From NCBI RefSeq assembly GCF_001029105.3, contig NZ_CP011807.3:620001-684000 (forward strand): a stretch of 64,000 bases of DNA, read 5' to 3'. The position numbers and the translations under genes are program-made. Below, piece after piece: positions 1-9,356 of this stretch. Source of the DNA: Pandoraea faecigallinarum. GTDB taxonomy: Bacteria; Pseudomonadota; Gammaproteobacteria; Burkholderiales; Burkholderiaceae. Position 1 is the stretch's first letter. Each line of letters opens with the position of its first letter. Under the pieces are notes generated by a model, which ran no database searches, was not told the origin of the DNA, and saw nothing but the letters and a program-made list of their open reading frames with translations.

Positions 1-263
1 GCCAGCACGCCCGCGCGCTTTTGCTCGGCAGTGAATTGCGAAATCGCGTTATAGGCGCCGCGGAATTTGAAGGCGCCCATGCGCTGGAAATTCTCCGCCT
101 TGAAGAAGAGGCTCGCGCCGGCCATGGCGTCGGCGGTGCGCGACGTGAGTACGGGTGTGCGATGCGCCGCCTGGCGAATCCGGTCATGCGCGGCAACGAC
201 GTCGCCATACGTGATCGCCAGCGGGGTCTGGGGGGCGCAGGGAGGCTGCGTGGGGGTCGTCAT
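1..263 (-). CDS. threonine/serine dehydratase-type PLP enzyme (5' part only)
   Basis: Only the first 87 codons lie in the window; the gene runs off the left edge. The translation begins MTTPTQPPCAPQTP and reaches a fold-type II PLP signature, FKFRGAYN, in which Lys66 is the expected Schiff-base lysine. This signature belongs to the threonine dehydratase, serine racemase and threo-3-hydroxyaspartate ammonia-lyase family, which deaminates hydroxy-amino acids to 2-oxo acids. The ATG overlaps the stop codon of the upstream regulator as ATGA, so the two genes are translationally coupled and the regulator probably controls this enzyme. The length of the N-terminus and the lack of a biosynthetic context favour a catabolic enzyme over IlvA. 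The substrate cannot be fixed from a fragment. Confidence 0.85.
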   Translation of the reverse strand, partial: MTTPTQPPCAPQTPLAITYGDVVAAHDRIRQAAHRTPVLTSRTADAMAGASLFFKAENFQRMGAFKFRGAYNAISQFTAEQKRAGVL

Positions 264-934
264 GACGCACCTTTCGGGTCGGAGAGATAGGTGTACACGG
301 TGGATCGCGCGACGCCCAGCGTGCGCGCGACTTCGGCATGCGCGTGACGCAGATCGAGCAGCCCGCGTGCTTCGATAAGACGGATCGCTTCGCGGCGTTG
401 CCCGAGCGTGAGCGCCTGCGGCGTGGTGTTGCGCTGCGCCGCGAATTCGGCGATGAGCGGGGCGATGTCGTCCAGACGCCGATTGGAGAGCGTCTCTTTG
501 ACCGATGCCGGTGCCTGATTCGGAACGTTCACCAGTTGCTGAACGCTCGCTGCGGCAGCCGCCAGCATGGAGATGTCCATGTTCAGGCAAATGGCCGCCA
601 CGTACTCGCCGCTGCTGTTCTTCAGCCCGATGGACGTGCTCTTGGCCGGGCGCCCATCCGGAAACCGGTTTGCGTAGTTGGCGATGACTTCGGGAAAGGC
701 CGGATCCGCAATACGCGCGAGCCCCATCTCCGTGACAGCGTCGCCCGGTTCGCGGCCCGACAGATTGTTGGCGATGGCCACGATGGCATGGTCGGGATTG
801 GTCAGGTCGTGCAGCACCACTTCGACGAGTGGTGCGAACGTCTGGCCGAGCGCTTCGACGATTTTGCGCCCTTCACGCAGCAACAGCGTGTTCTCGTCGA
901 GCTTGCCGGCGGCGGGAGTTTTTCCGGATTTCAT
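260..934 (-). CDS. DauR/YheO-type transcriptional regulator
   Basis: 224 residues. The N-terminal ~120 residues (GRKIVEALGQTFAP, VEVVLHDL, IAIANNLSGREPGD, STSIGLKN) match the YheO-like PAS domain. The C-terminus (QALTLGQRREAIRLIE, then ARTLGVARSTVYTYL) is the helix-turn-helix typical of DauR, the regulator of D-arginine catabolism in Pseudomonas. Small amino acids are the usual ligands in this family. The gene overlaps the following PLP dehydratase by four bases (ATGA), which suggests that it governs that enzyme. A 13-bp palindrome lies 6 bases upstream of the start and may be an autoregulatory operator. The family assignment is firm; the effector is unknown. Confidence 0.85.
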   Translation of the reverse strand: MKSGKTPAAGKLDENTLLLREGRKIVEALGQTFAPLVEVVLHDLTNPDHAIVAIANNLSGREPGDAVTEMGLARIADPAFPEVIANYANRFPDGRPAKSTSIGLKNSSGEYVAAICLNMDISMLAAAAASVQQLVNVPNQAPASVKETLSNRRLDDIAPLIAEFAAQRNTTPQALTLGQRREAIRLIEARGLLDLRHAHAEVARTLGVARSTVYTYLSDPKGAS

Positions 935-939
935 GATTT

Positions 940-952
940 TGACATTATGTCA
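940..952. promoter_or_regulatory. palindromic operator candidate upstream of the DauR-like gene
   Basis: TGACAT-T-ATGTCA is a perfect inverted repeat of two 6-base arms, placed just before the regulator start at 934. A further ATGTCA half-site lies at 965-970. The position fits autoregulation of the regulator-dehydratase pair. This is an inference from symmetry and position. Confidence 0.5.
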
Positions 953-1051
953 TTGGTCGACGAAATGTCAAATCGACGTCAAAGGTTACGCCCGGCGCCG
1001 GTCCGTCGCGAAAGGCGACTGCCGGCAGCGGGCGTTTGCGGCGGCTACGGC

Positions 1052-2080
1052 TCACACGAGCTGCTTTTCCGCCAGTTCGCTCCTGAGGTAGCCGTAATAG
1101 ATGGGTGCGGCGATCAGTCCCGGCAATCCGAACGCGGCCTCCAGCACGATCATCGCCAGCAGCAATTCCCACGCGCGCGACTGAATCTGGGTGCCGACGA
1201 TACGGGCGTTGAGGAAGTATTCGAGCTTGTGGATGACGATCAGAAAGACGAGCGCCGCAATCGCCACGTACAGCGACACCGACAGGCCGAGTACCACGAT
1301 GAACGTGTTCGAGATCAGATTGCCCACGACCGGCAGCAGGCCGACCACGAACGTCACGACGATCATCGTCTTGCGCAGCGGCAGGTGAATGTCGAACAGT
1401 GGCAGAATGCCGATCAGAAAGATGCCGGTGAACAGCGTGTTGATCGCGGAGATCTTCACCTGCGCAAAGACGATGCGCCGGAAGGCGTCGCCGAACAACG
1501 TCACGCGACGTGTGAGGGCCGCGGCGAGCGGCCGCATGTGGTGCACGGGGCGCACCGACGACAGCGCCACGAGTGCGCCCAGCACCAATCCCACGACGAT
1601 GTGCACCATTGCATTGAGCGCCTCCTTGCCGACGAGCGACATCTCCTGCGTGTGGTCTTTCAGAAAGCCCGTAATCGCCTGATGAATGTCTTCCCCGTCC
1701 GCGGGAAGCCGGTCGGTCACCCACATCGGCAGTTGCGAGCGCGCCTGCTCGACCGCTTCCATCATGCGGCCGTTGATGTGTTCGAGATGTCCTGCATCGC
1801 TGCGAAAGAAGGTGATGATGCCGAAGATCAGCGCGGTCATCAGCGCGACGATGAGCGCCGACAGGAGTGCCACGGCGACGAGCCGCGCGCGCTCGCTGGA
1901 AATGCGTAACTGCAGACGCGGCCCCAGCACGTGGACGAGCTGATAGACCACCATGCCCGCGAGTACCGCCGACAACAGGTGGATGCTAAGTATCAGCCAA
2001 AGGGCGCCGGCGGCGAAGACATAGCTTGCCAGTTCGACCCAGAAGTTGCGGTCCGGAGTCCAGCCAGAGCGCGGTTCCAT
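1052..2080 (-). CDS. AI-2E family (PerM-type) membrane transporter
   Basis: 342 residues, a normal length for the AI-2E transporter/PerM family. There are hydrophobic segments near residues 17-35, 65-90, 150-170, 205-230 and 235-310. The family's soluble middle stretch (MTDRLPADGEDIHQAI region) lies between the early and late membrane spans. The C-terminal block RIVGTQIQSRAWELL and FGLPGLIAAPIYY is characteristic. Members export small molecules or ions; several act as Na+/H+ antiporters, and only some move autoinducer-2, so the substrate is left open. The start is the ATG at 2080. The gene lies downstream of uvrA, but a hairpin with a T-run separates them, so it is probably its own transcription unit. 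Confidence 0.85.
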   Translation of the reverse strand: MEPRSGWTPDRNFWVELASYVFAAGALWLILSIHLLSAVLAGMVVYQLVHVLGPRLQLRISSERARLVAVALLSALIVALMTALIFGIITFFRSDAGHLEHINGRMMEAVEQARSQLPMWVTDRLPADGEDIHQAITGFLKDHTQEMSLVGKEALNAMVHIVVGLVLGALVALSSVRPVHHMRPLAAALTRRVTLFGDAFRRIVFAQVKISAINTLFTGIFLIGILPLFDIHLPLRKTMIVVTFVVGLLPVVGNLISNTFIVVLGLSVSLYVAIAALVFLIVIHKLEYFLNARIVGTQIQSRAWELLLAMIVLEAAFGLPGLIAAPIYYGYLRSELAEKQLV

Positions 2081-2094
2081 GAGATGACGTCCTT

Positions 2095-2128
2095 AAAAAA
2101 TCCTCGCGCCGCGGTGCGGCCGGCGAGG
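2095..2128 (-). terminator. Rho-independent terminator of uvrA
   Basis: On the minus strand CCTCGC (2128-2123) pairs with GCGAGG (2107-2102), followed by A and six Ts (2100-2095). It lies about 50 bases after the uvrA stop codon and just before the AI-2E permease start. Confidence 0.65.
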
Positions 2129-2180
2129 CACGAGCGGCGCTTCGCGAGCGCCCGCCCGGCTTCCCTTCTTGCCTTGCGTC

Positions 2181-5045
2181 TTACTTCCCGCGCGTGAGCA
2201 GCGGCGCGAGATACTTGCCGGTGAAGCTGGCCTTGCTCGCGGCGACCTGCTCGGGCGTGCCCTGTGCAATGATCTGCCCGCCGCCCGCACCGCCTTCCGG
2301 CCCGAGATCGATCACCCAATCCGCCGTTTTGATCACGTCGAGATTGTGTTCGATGATAACCACGGTGTTGCCCTGATCGCGCAACCGGTGAATCACCGTG
2401 AGCAGCAATTCAATGTCGTGGAAATGCAGGCCGGTGGTCGGTTCGTCAAGGATATACAACGTTCTGCCGGTATCGCGCTTGGACAGTTCCAGCGACAACT
2501 TCACGCGCTGTGCCTCGCCGCCCGAGAGGGTGGTGGCCGACTGGCCGAGACGGATATAACCGAGGCCGACATCGAGCAGTGTCTTGAGCTTGCGCGCCAC
2601 GACCGGCACGGGCTTGAAGAACTCATGCGCCTGCTCGACCGTCATGTCGAGCACTTCCGAGATGTTGCGTCCCTTGTATTGGACTTCCAGCGTCTCGCGG
2701 TTGTAACGCTTGCCGTGGCAAACGTCGCACGGCACATACACGTCCGGAAGGAAGTGCATCTCGACCTTGATGACGCCATCGCCCTGACAGGCTTCGCAGC
2801 GTCCGCCCTTCACGTTGAACGAGAAACGGCCCGGATCGTAACCACGTTCCTTGGCTGTCGGCACGCCCGCGAACAGTTCGCGAATCGGGGTGAACAGTCC
2901 CGTATAGGTGGCGGGATTCGAGCGCGGCGTGCGACCGATAGGCGACTGGTCGACGTTGATGACCTTGTCGAAGTGCTCCAGCCCGTCGATCTGTTCGTAC
3001 GGTGCCGGTTCGGCCGACGAGCCGTACAGATGGCGCGCCACGGCGTGATACAGCGTATCGTTGATGAGGGTCGACTTGCCCGAGCCGGAGACGCCCGTCA
3101 CGCACGTGAGCAGACCGACCGGCAGGTCCAGATTGACGTGCCTGAGGTTGTTGCCCGTGGCATCGACGATGCGCAGATAGTCCTCGCCCGGCGCACGACG
3201 CTCGGCAGGGACTTCGATGCGGCGCGCGCCCGAGAGGTATTGGCCGGTCAACGATTGCGCCGACTTCTCGATCTGTTCCGGACTGCCCTGTGCAATCACC
3301 GTCCCGCCGTGAATGCCCGCGCCAAGCCCCATGTCGACGACGTAGTCGCTCGCGAGAATCATGTCTTCGTCATGCTCGACCACGATCACGGAGTTGCCGA
3401 GGTCGCGCAGATGCTTGAGCGTGCCGATCAGGCGATCGTTATCGCGCTGGTGCAGACCGATGGACGGCTCGTCGAGCACGTACATCACCCCCGTGAGACC
3501 CGAGCCGATCTGCGACGCCAGACGGATGCGCTGCGCTTCGCCGCCCGAGAGGGTGTCGGCGCTGCGCTCCAGCGAGAGGTAGTCGAGGCCGACGTTATTC
3601 AGGAACGTCAGGCGCGCCACGATTTCCTTCACGATCTTGTCGGCGATCTCGCGCTTCGATCCGTGCAGCACCAGTTCGTGGAAATAGCCAAGTGCCTCGC
3701 GCAGGGGCAGGTTTCCGATCTCGTAGATGGCACGGGCCTGCTTGTCCTCGCCCACCTTGACGAAACGCGCTTCGCGGCGCAGACGGCTGCCCTCGCAATC
3801 GGGGCACGCCCGATTGTTCTGATACTTGGCGAGTTCCTCGCGCACCGCGACCGAATCGGTTTCGCGATAGCGCCGCTCCAGATTCGGGATGATGCCTTCG
3901 AACGCGTGCGAGCGCACCGACGTGCGGCCTTTCTCGTTGACGTACGTGAACGGAATCTCCTGCTCGCCCGAGCCGTACAGCACGATCTTCTGGGTGTCTT
4001 CGGCGAGTTCTTCGAACGGGGTATCGACGTCGAAGTCGTAGAACGCCGCAAGGCTTTGCAGCATCTGGAAGTAAAACTGATTGCGCCGGTCCCAGCCCTT
4101 GATCGCGCCGGACGCAAGCGAGAGCGCCGGAAACGCGACCACGCGCTTCGGATCGAAGAACGTCATCTGACCCAGCCCGTCGCACGTCGGGCACGCCCCC
4201 ATCGGGTTGTTGAACGAGAACAGGCGGGGTTCGAGTTCTTGTAACGAATACGAGCACACCGGGCAAGCGAATTTCGAGCTGAACACGTATTCCTTGTCGG
4301 TGTCCATTTCGAGCGCGACGGCGCGGCCGTCGGCCAGCCGCAGCGCTGTCTCGAACGATTCGGCCAGACGTTGCTTGAGATCGGCGCGCACCTTCACGCG
4401 ATCGATGACCACGTCAATGGAGTGCTTCTCCGTCTTCTTGAGCTTGGGCAGGGCCTCGATGTCGTACACGCGCGCCGTGCCTTCGTTGGCGGCGCCGCCC
4501 CCCGAGCGGATGCGAAAGCGTACGAAGCCCTGCGCCTGCATCGACTCGAAGAGGTCCGCATGCTCGCCCTTGCGGTCGACGACGATCGGCGCAAGGATCA
4601 TGAGCTTGGTGTCTTCGGGCAACGCGAGCACGGCGTCGACCATTTGCGAGACGCTTTGCGATTCGAGCGGCAGGCCGTGATCGGGGCAGTAGGGGGTGCC
4701 CACGCGTGCGTAGAGCAGCCGCAGGTAATCGTGAATTTCAGTGACTGTGCCGACGGTGGAGCGCGGGTTGTGCGACGTCGCCTTTTGCTCGATGGAGATC
4801 GCCGGCGACAGGCCTTCGATCAGATCGACGTCGGGCTTTTCCATCAGTTGCAGGAACTGACGGGCGTACGCCGACAGGCTTTCGACGTACCGGCGTTGAC
4901 CTTCCGCGTAAAGCGTGTCGAAAGCGAGCGACGACTTGCCGGAACCCGACAGGCCGGTGATCACCACGAGCTGGTGGCGTGGCAAGTCGAGATTGACGTT
5001 CTTGAGGTTGTGGGTGCGAGCCCCACGAATACGGATGGTTTCCAT
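2181..5045 (-). CDS. uvrA: excinuclease ABC subunit UvrA
   Basis: 954 residues, full length. UvrA is the ATP-driven damage sensor of nucleotide excision repair; it dimerises and loads UvrB at lesions. Two ABC modules are visible. The first Walker A is [12 protein letters not shown] near residue 32, with signature [12 protein letters not shown] in the middle. The second is [12 protein letters not shown] near residue 650, with signature [12 protein letters not shown] and D-loop LDEPTTGLH. Cysteine pairs CPVC/CPTC and CEAC/CDVC form the structural zinc modules. The start is the ATG at 5045, giving the canonical [16 protein letters not shown]. It is divergent from the MFS-ssb pair, an arrangement common in proteobacteria. 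I found no convincing LexA box in the shared upstream region. Confidence 0.98.
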   Translation of the reverse strand: METIRIRGARTHNLKNVNLDLPRHQLVVITGLSGSGKSSLAFDTLYAEGQRRYVESLSAYARQFLQLMEKPDVDLIEGLSPAISIEQKATSHNPRSTVGTVTEIHDYLRLLYARVGTPYCPDHGLPLESQSVSQMVDAVLALPEDTKLMILAPIVVDRKGEHADLFESMQAQGFVRFRIRSGGGAANEGTARVYDIEALPKLKKTEKHSIDVVIDRVKVRADLKQRLAESFETALRLADGRAVALEMDTDKEYVFSSKFACPVCSYSLQELEPRLFSFNNPMGACPTCDGLGQMTFFDPKRVVAFPALSLASGAIKGWDRRNQFYFQMLQSLAAFYDFDVDTPFEELAEDTQKIVLYGSGEQEIPFTYVNEKGRTSVRSHAFEGIIPNLERRYRETDSVAVREELAKYQNNRACPDCEGSRLRREARFVKVGEDKQARAIYEIGNLPLREALGYFHELVLHGSKREIADKIVKEIVARLTFLNNVGLDYLSLERSADTLSGGEAQRIRLASQIGSGLTGVMYVLDEPSIGLHQRDNDRLIGTLKHLRDLGNSVIVVEHDEDMILASDYVVDMGLGAGIHGGTVIAQGSPEQIEKSAQSLTGQYLSGARRIEVPAERRAPGEDYLRIVDATGNNLRHVNLDLPVGLLTCVTGVSGSGKSTLINDTLYHAVARHLYGSSAEPAPYEQIDGLEHFDKVINVDQSPIGRTPRSNPATYTGLFTPIRELFAGVPTAKERGYDPGRFSFNVKGGRCEACQGDGVIKVEMHFLPDVYVPCDVCHGKRYNRETLEVQYKGRNISEVLDMTVEQAHEFFKPVPVVARKLKTLLDVGLGYIRLGQSATTLSGGEAQRVKLSLELSKRDTGRTLYILDEPTTGLHFHDIELLLTVIHRLRDQGNTVVIIEHNLDVIKTADWVIDLGPEGGAGGGQIIAQGTPEQVAASKASFTGKYLAPLLTRGK

Positions 5046-5486
5046 TGACGGTTCCGGGTCGTCGCCGAGGAACCCGCGCGGCGAATTGTCGCGGGGCGGG
5101 CTCCGGTCCCCAAGCGCCTGAATTTCCCGGGACGTCGGGCTGCGCCGGCACGGCGGTGGCCGGGCATCGACGCGGCAGGCGGCGGGAGCGGTCGGGCGGG
5201 CCGCTGGGGGAAATCAGGGCGGCTAAACCTGCTAATATACCTAAGTTTGATTGCCGGGGCTGATCCCTGCTGACGAGCTGTCTCGGGCGGTTCGCCGGCA
5301 AGGAGGACAGATGGGGACGAACCGCCCGGTTTCCAGAGGCCGGCGCCCGCCCGTGGCCGTAGGACGGAAGACGGTTTTCGCATGCCTGCCGCCAAGTCCG
5401 CCGCGGCGGCCGGCGAACCGGACGTCCAGGCGCAATCATCAGACAATTCCGAAGCCGCACGCGCTTTTTCCATCTCTCAGGACGTA
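5046..5486. other. divergent uvrA / MFS intergenic region
   Basis: About 440 bases of mostly very GC-rich sequence with one AT-rich patch (5231-5252, containing TAATAT), which is the likely promoter area. A classical CTG-N10-CAG LexA site with the usual AT-rich core is not present. An in-frame ATG at 5382 would extend the MFS protein by 35 hydrophilic residues. Confidence 0.5.
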
Positions 5487-6710
5487 ATGTCTACTGATTC
5501 CGTGACTTCCGCTTCTCCTGCCTCGACACGCGGCCGAGGTGGCCGCATGACCCCGCTAGAAGTGCGCGCCAGTGCGTCGCTCGCGGGGATTTTTGCACTG
5601 CGCATGCTCGGCCTGTTCCTCATCATGCCGGTATTTTCGGTCTTCGCGCAGACGCTTCCGGGGGGCAACAACACGTTCCTCGTCGGTCTGGCCATCGGCA
5701 TTTACGGCCTGACGCAGTCCCTGCTGTACATCCCGTACGGATGGGCGTCCGACCGTCTGGGCCGCAAGCCGGTCATCGTTTTCGGGCTCATCGTGTTTGC
5801 CGTCGGCTCGCTGGTCGCGGCAATGGCGCACGACCTGACGTGGATCATCGTCGGCCGCGCGATTCAGGGGTCGGGGGCGATTTCGTCGGCCGTCATGGCT
5901 TGCGTGGCGGACCTGACGAGCGACGCAAACCGCACCAAGGCGATGGCGATGATCGGCGGCAGCATCGGCGTGTCGTTTGCCGTAGCGATCGTTTGCGCGC
6001 CCTTCCTGTATCAATGGCTCGGCATGAGCGGCCTGTTCTCGGCCATCGGCATTCTCGCGGTGCTGGCGATCTTCGTGGTGCTCTGGGTGGTGCCCACGCC
6101 GCCCGTTCAGGCCAAGTCAGGGCCCGCACCGTTCTCGGAAGTGCTGCATCACCCGGAACTGCTGCGGTTGAATTTCGGCGTGTTCGTGTTGCACGCGACG
6201 CAGACGGCGCTGTTCGTGGCGATGCCGCGCATGCTGGTTGCCGCCGGACTGCCGGTTGCCCAGCATTGGGAGGTGTATCTGCCGGTGATGGGGCTGTCGT
6301 TCGTGGCGATGGTGCCTGCGATCATTGCGGCGGAAAAGCGCGGCCGGATGAAGGCGGTGCTGCTCACGGCGATTGCGCTGGTGGCGGTGGCGCAGGTGGC
6401 GCTGGGCGGGTTGCCGCCGACGGTCGGCATGATTGCCGTGGTGCTGTTTGTCTACTTCCTCGGCTTTAACGTGCTCGAAGCGTCGCAGCCGTCGCTGGTG
6501 TCGAAACTGGCGCCGGGCCAGCGCAAGGGTGCCGCTGTCGGGGTGTACAACACGACCCAGGCGCTCGGTCTTTTCTGCGGTGGGGCGCTAGGGGGTTTTC
6601 TGATGACCCACTACGGTCAAAACGCAATCTTCCTGACGTGTGCGGTCGGCGCAGTCGTGTGGCTTATAATCGCCGCACCGATGAGGACGCCAGCGCCTCG
6701 TCAATCCTGA
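5487..6710 (+). CDS. MFS transporter, YajR-like
   Basis: 407 residues from this start, with about 12 hydrophobic spans. Motif A between spans 2 and 3 reads GWASDRLGRKPVI, and the conserved block GRAIQGSGAISSAVMACVAD follows. These match the YajR-type proton-driven drug/metabolite exporter group, but the C-terminal soluble domain of YajR is absent. The start at 5487 has AGGA four bases upstream and leaves a short polar leader; an alternative ATG at 5382 adds 35 residues. The gene sits 30 bases before ssb in the same direction, as in many Burkholderiaceae, so the two may be co-transcribed. The substrate is unknown. Confidence 0.85.
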   Translation: MSTDSVTSASPASTRGRGGRMTPLEVRASASLAGIFALRMLGLFLIMPVFSVFAQTLPGGNNTFLVGLAIGIYGLTQSLLYIPYGWASDRLGRKPVIVFGLIVFAVGSLVAAMAHDLTWIIVGRAIQGSGAISSAVMACVADLTSDANRTKAMAMIGGSIGVSFAVAIVCAPFLYQWLGMSGLFSAIGILAVLAIFVVLWVVPTPPVQAKSGPAPFSEVLHHPELLRLNFGVFVLHATQTALFVAMPRMLVAAGLPVAQHWEVYLPVMGLSFVAMVPAIIAAEKRGRMKAVLLTAIALVAVAQVALGGLPPTVGMIAVVLFVYFLGFNVLEASQPSLVSKLAPGQRKGAAVGVYNTTQALGLFCGGALGGFLMTHYGQNAIFLTCAVGAVVWLIIAAPMRTPAPRQS

Positions 6711-6740
6711 TCGGATTTCAGCAATACCGGAGAAAGATTT

Positions 6741-7247
6741 ATGGCATCAGTCAACAAAGTGATTCTGGTCGGCAATTTGGGCGCCGACCCCGAAGTCCGC
6801 TACATGCCGAGCGGCGATGCGGTTGCGAATATTCGTCTGGCCACGACCGACCGTTACAAGGACAAGCAGTCCGGCGAATTCAAGGAAATGACGGAATGGC
6901 ACCGGGTGTCGTTCTTCGGTCGCCTTGCCGAAATCGTGAACGAGTACCTCAAGAAGGGTTCGTCGGTGTATATCGAAGGCCGTATCCGGACGCGCAAGTA
7001 CCAGGCGCAGGACGGCACGGACCGTTACAGCACGGAAATCGTGGCTGACCAGATGCAGATGCTCGGTGGTCGTGGCGGTGACGGCGGCGGCGGTGGCGGT
7101 GGCTACTCGCGCGGCGGCGGCGACGAAGGCGGTGGCGGTGGAGGCGGTTACTCGCGTGGCGGCGGTGGCGGCGGTGGCCGTCAGCAAGCGCCGGCCAAGC
7201 AGTCCGGCGGCGGCTTCGACGACATGGACGACGACATCCCGTTCTGA
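6741..7247 (+). CDS. ssb: single-stranded DNA-binding protein
   Basis: 168 residues. The N-terminal ~110 residues form the OB-fold ([53 protein letters not shown]). A glycine-rich linker follows that contains the block [13 protein letters not shown] twice. The acidic tip DDMDDDIPF recruits repair and replication partners such as RecO, RecQ and Pol III chi. SSB coats single-stranded DNA during replication, recombination and repair. The start has AGAAAGA upstream. A strong intrinsic terminator follows about 30 bases after the stop. Confidence 0.98.
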   Translation: MASVNKVILVGNLGADPEVRYMPSGDAVANIRLATTDRYKDKQSGEFKEMTEWHRVSFFGRLAEIVNEYLKKGSSVYIEGRIRTRKYQAQDGTDRYSTEIVADQMQMLGGRGGDGGGGGGGYSRGGGDEGGGGGGGYSRGGGGGGGRQQAPAKQSGGGFDDMDDDIPF

Positions 7248-7276
7248 CGGACCCGTTTGCCGTCAACGCAAACCAG

Positions 7277-7306
7277 CCCCGGGGCCTTGCGCCGCCGGGG
7301 TTTTTT
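7277..7306 (+). terminator. Rho-independent terminator of ssb
   Basis: CCCCGG (7277-7282) pairs with CCGGGG (7295-7300) around a short GC loop, followed directly by six Ts. It ends the MFS-ssb unit. Confidence 0.85.
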
Positions 7307-7441
7307 ATTGTTCGTCGCCTGTGCGTTGGGATGGTGCCGCGCATGCTCGTGACCGCACCGGCGTATCTCGCGCGGGCGAGCGCCTCGTTCGCCCGCCGTC
7401 TGCCTGCCCGCGTCGCATCCCGCGGCGGGCTGTCCACCCAC

Positions 7442-7457
7442 ATGACAAAAATGTAAT
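7442..7457. promoter_or_regulatory. candidate heavy-metal response-regulator box
   Basis: ATGACAAAAATGTAAT holds an inverted repeat TGACA-N4-TGTAA with one mismatch. It resembles the boxes bound by CusR/CopR/CzcR-type regulators (half-site TGACA or TTACA). It lies 103 bases upstream of the first gene of the metal-efflux operon, whose own OmpR-type regulator is encoded at 13885. Assignment is by similarity of motif and context only. Confidence 0.5.
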
Positions 7458-7559
7458 CCCGCGTTAATGCTGGCGTTGGTGAGCGCTCCTTACGATGGTA
7501 CCCAACAGGCCTGGCAAGCCGGTTGTTTCCTTACCACTCTCAACATAAGGAGTACACAA

Positions 7560-7880
7560 ATGCAAAAGCGCCTTCTTCTGTCTATCGCCGTGGGTGTGGG
7601 GCTGGTGATTTCAGCTTCCGTTCAGGCCACGGCGCGCTACGACAACAACCTGCCGATGTTCGAATCCGGCGCAGCGGCGAATCGCGCAGACATCGAAAAG
7701 CAGATCCGCGATGCGCACGCCAGCGGCGTTCCAGTCGTCTCCAATCTCAAGGCGCTGCAATCGTCCCAGTCGCCGTCGCGAAAGACGCGCGCGCAAGTTC
7801 GCGAAGAACTCGAAGCCGCCGCGCAACAGGGGCTGCTGAATCAACACGATACGGTGTACCCGCGCACCGCGACAAACTGA
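7560..7880 (+). CDS. small exported protein, DUF4148-like
   Basis: 106 residues from the ATG at 7560, which has AAGGAG about ten bases upstream. The first ~23 residues (MQKRLLLSIAVGVGLVISAS, then VQA-TA) form a Sec signal peptide. The mature part is polar and ends in TRAQVREELEAAAQQGLLNQ, which resembles the short motif of DUF4148 proteins that are abundant in Burkholderiaceae. It is the first gene after the metal-regulator-like box and lies 153 bases before the outer-membrane factor, so it may be the leader gene of the efflux operon. Small periplasmic proteins in metal-resistance operons often buffer metal. No Cys or His cluster is present here, so that role is only a possibility. Confidence 0.75.
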   Translation: MQKRLLLSIAVGVGLVISASVQATARYDNNLPMFESGAAANRADIEKQIRDAHASGVPVVSNLKALQSSQSPSRKTRAQVREELEAAAQQGLLNQHDTVYPRTATN

Positions 7881-8033
7881 CCGCCAGGCGCAACCCGGTT
7901 CGCCCGGATCAGCGCCGACTCTCCCGATTTTTCCGATCACGCGATGTCTGTCGCGTCACCTTGTCTCGCCCCGCCGGTCCGTCGGCCCGCAGTCAGGGCC
8001 GTCCCGGTTCGGGGACGAACTGGACATTTCGCC

Positions 8034-9347
8034 ATGAAGAAGTTGATTGTCTCGCTATGTCTCGCGACCAGCGGCCTGAGCCCCATGGCCGCCCGCGCGC
8101 AGCCCGTTGCCGCCGCATCGGTGAAGCCCATCGGTGCCGAACCCGGACTCACGCTCGGACAAGCCATGCGGATCGCCCTGGAAAACAATACCGTGCTGCG
8201 TCTGGCACGGCGGGAAGTCGATGCACAAGCCGGCGCCCGGATTCAGGCGGGCGCGCGCCCCAATCCCGAGTTCTCCGTGGTGCAGGAAGATTTCCGCAGC
8301 ACGTCGCGCACGACTACCGCACAGGTGACGCAACCGATCGAACTCGGGGCCAAGCGCCGCTACCGCATCGAAGCGAGTTCGGCCGCACAACGCGCGGCGA
8401 TGTTCGATGCGCAGACGAGCGAAGCGACCGTGCGAAGCGAGGTGGTCACGCGGTATTTCGAGACGCTTGCGGCTACCGAACTCGTGGCGCTCGCCGACGA
8501 AACGGCGAAGATCGCCGAAGAAACGTTTGCGGCAGCGCAGCGCCGGGTACTGGCCGGGAAAGTCTCGCCCGTCGACGAAGGGCGCGCGCAAATCGCCGCC
8601 GACAACGCGGGGATCGAGCGCATGAGCGCACAAGCCGCGCTCACGCGCACACGCGCGCGCCTCGCGCAGTCGTTGGGCATCGGCGAAGCCGAGCTGCCGC
8701 GCGATCTGGCGGGGTCGCTGGAGACGCTTCCGCAAGTGCCTGGCTGGTCCTCGCTCGTCGCCGCGTTGGAGACGACTCCCACGTTGCAGTCGGCCAGCGA
8801 AGAAATCGTTCGACGCAGCGCCCTGGCGAAGCTCGAGAGCGCACAGCGTGTACCGGATGTGAGCGTCTCTTTGGGACTCAAACGAGTGAGCGACGGTGCA
8901 CGCGTCGATAATCAGGCCGTCGTCGGACTCTCGATTCCCTTGCCGATCTTCGACACGCGCCGGGGCGCCACGATGGAAGCGGCCCAGCGTGCCGAAATGG
9001 CGCGCGACGCTTACCTGGGCGTGCGACAGCAACAACGGACCGCGTTGCAGGACGCGCACGCCGAATTCGTGTCGATGCGGGATGCAAGCGTGCGGCTGCG
9101 CGAGCAGATACTGCCGCAGGCACAGACCGCCTACGACGCCACGCGCCGGGGCTTTCTTCTGGGGAAATTCGGCTTTCTCGATGTGCTCGACGCACAGCGA
9201 ACGCTCGCGCAGGCCCGCTCCCAATACATTGCCGCCGTCGCGCGGGTCTACAGCGCCTATGCATCGGTCAGCCTCGCTGTCGGTGGCTCGGTCGATGGTG
9301 TCGCGCTGCTGACGGCCGAAAAAATCACGCAACCGTCCATTCAATGA
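8034..9347 (+). CDS. outer-membrane factor of metal efflux pump (CzcC type)
   Basis: 437 residues. A signal peptide (MKKLIVSLCLATSGLSPMAA, then RAQ) is followed by two TolC-type repeats, the first beginning LTLGQAMRIALENNTVLRLARREVD and the second around FDTRRGATMEAAQRAEMARDAY. These form the trimeric outer-membrane and periplasmic channel that releases substrate from the tripartite pump. I chose the ATG at 8034 because it gives a clean signal peptide; the longer reading frame upstream does not. The adaptor gene starts 9 bases after the stop. Confidence 0.9.
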   Translation: MKKLIVSLCLATSGLSPMAARAQPVAAASVKPIGAEPGLTLGQAMRIALENNTVLRLARREVDAQAGARIQAGARPNPEFSVVQEDFRSTSRTTTAQVTQPIELGAKRRYRIEASSAAQRAAMFDAQTSEATVRSEVVTRYFETLAATELVALADETAKIAEETFAAAQRRVLAGKVSPVDEGRAQIAADNAGIERMSAQAALTRTRARLAQSLGIGEAELPRDLAGSLETLPQVPGWSSLVAALETTPTLQSASEEIVRRSALAKLESAQRVPDVSVSLGLKRVSDGARVDNQAVVGLSIPLPIFDTRRGATMEAAQRAEMARDAYLGVRQQQRTALQDAHAEFVSMRDASVRLREQILPQAQTAYDATRRGFLLGKFGFLDVLDAQRTLAQARSQYIAAVARVYSAYASVSLAVGGSVDGVALLTAEKITQPSIQ

Positions 9348-9356
9348 GGATCCACT

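Noticed and set aside
338..1909. A 523-codon open frame on the plus strand
   Set aside because: It runs through two genes on the minus strand and their spacer; His/Arg/Gln-rich translation shows no fold.
2169..4244. A 691-codon open frame on the plus strand
   Set aside because: It lies wholly opposite uvrA. High GC leaves few stops on the antisense strand; the translation is Arg/Asp/His-rich with no recognisable domain and no ribosome-binding site.
5046..5486. A LexA (SOS) box for uvrA
   Set aside because: I searched for CTG-N10-CAG with an AT-rich core and found only a poor partial match (CTGCTAATATACC), which lacks the second half.
7066..7200. Tandem GC-rich repeats that look like a satellite or CRISPR-like array
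   Set aside because: They encode the glycine-rich linker of SSB and are explained by codon repetition.
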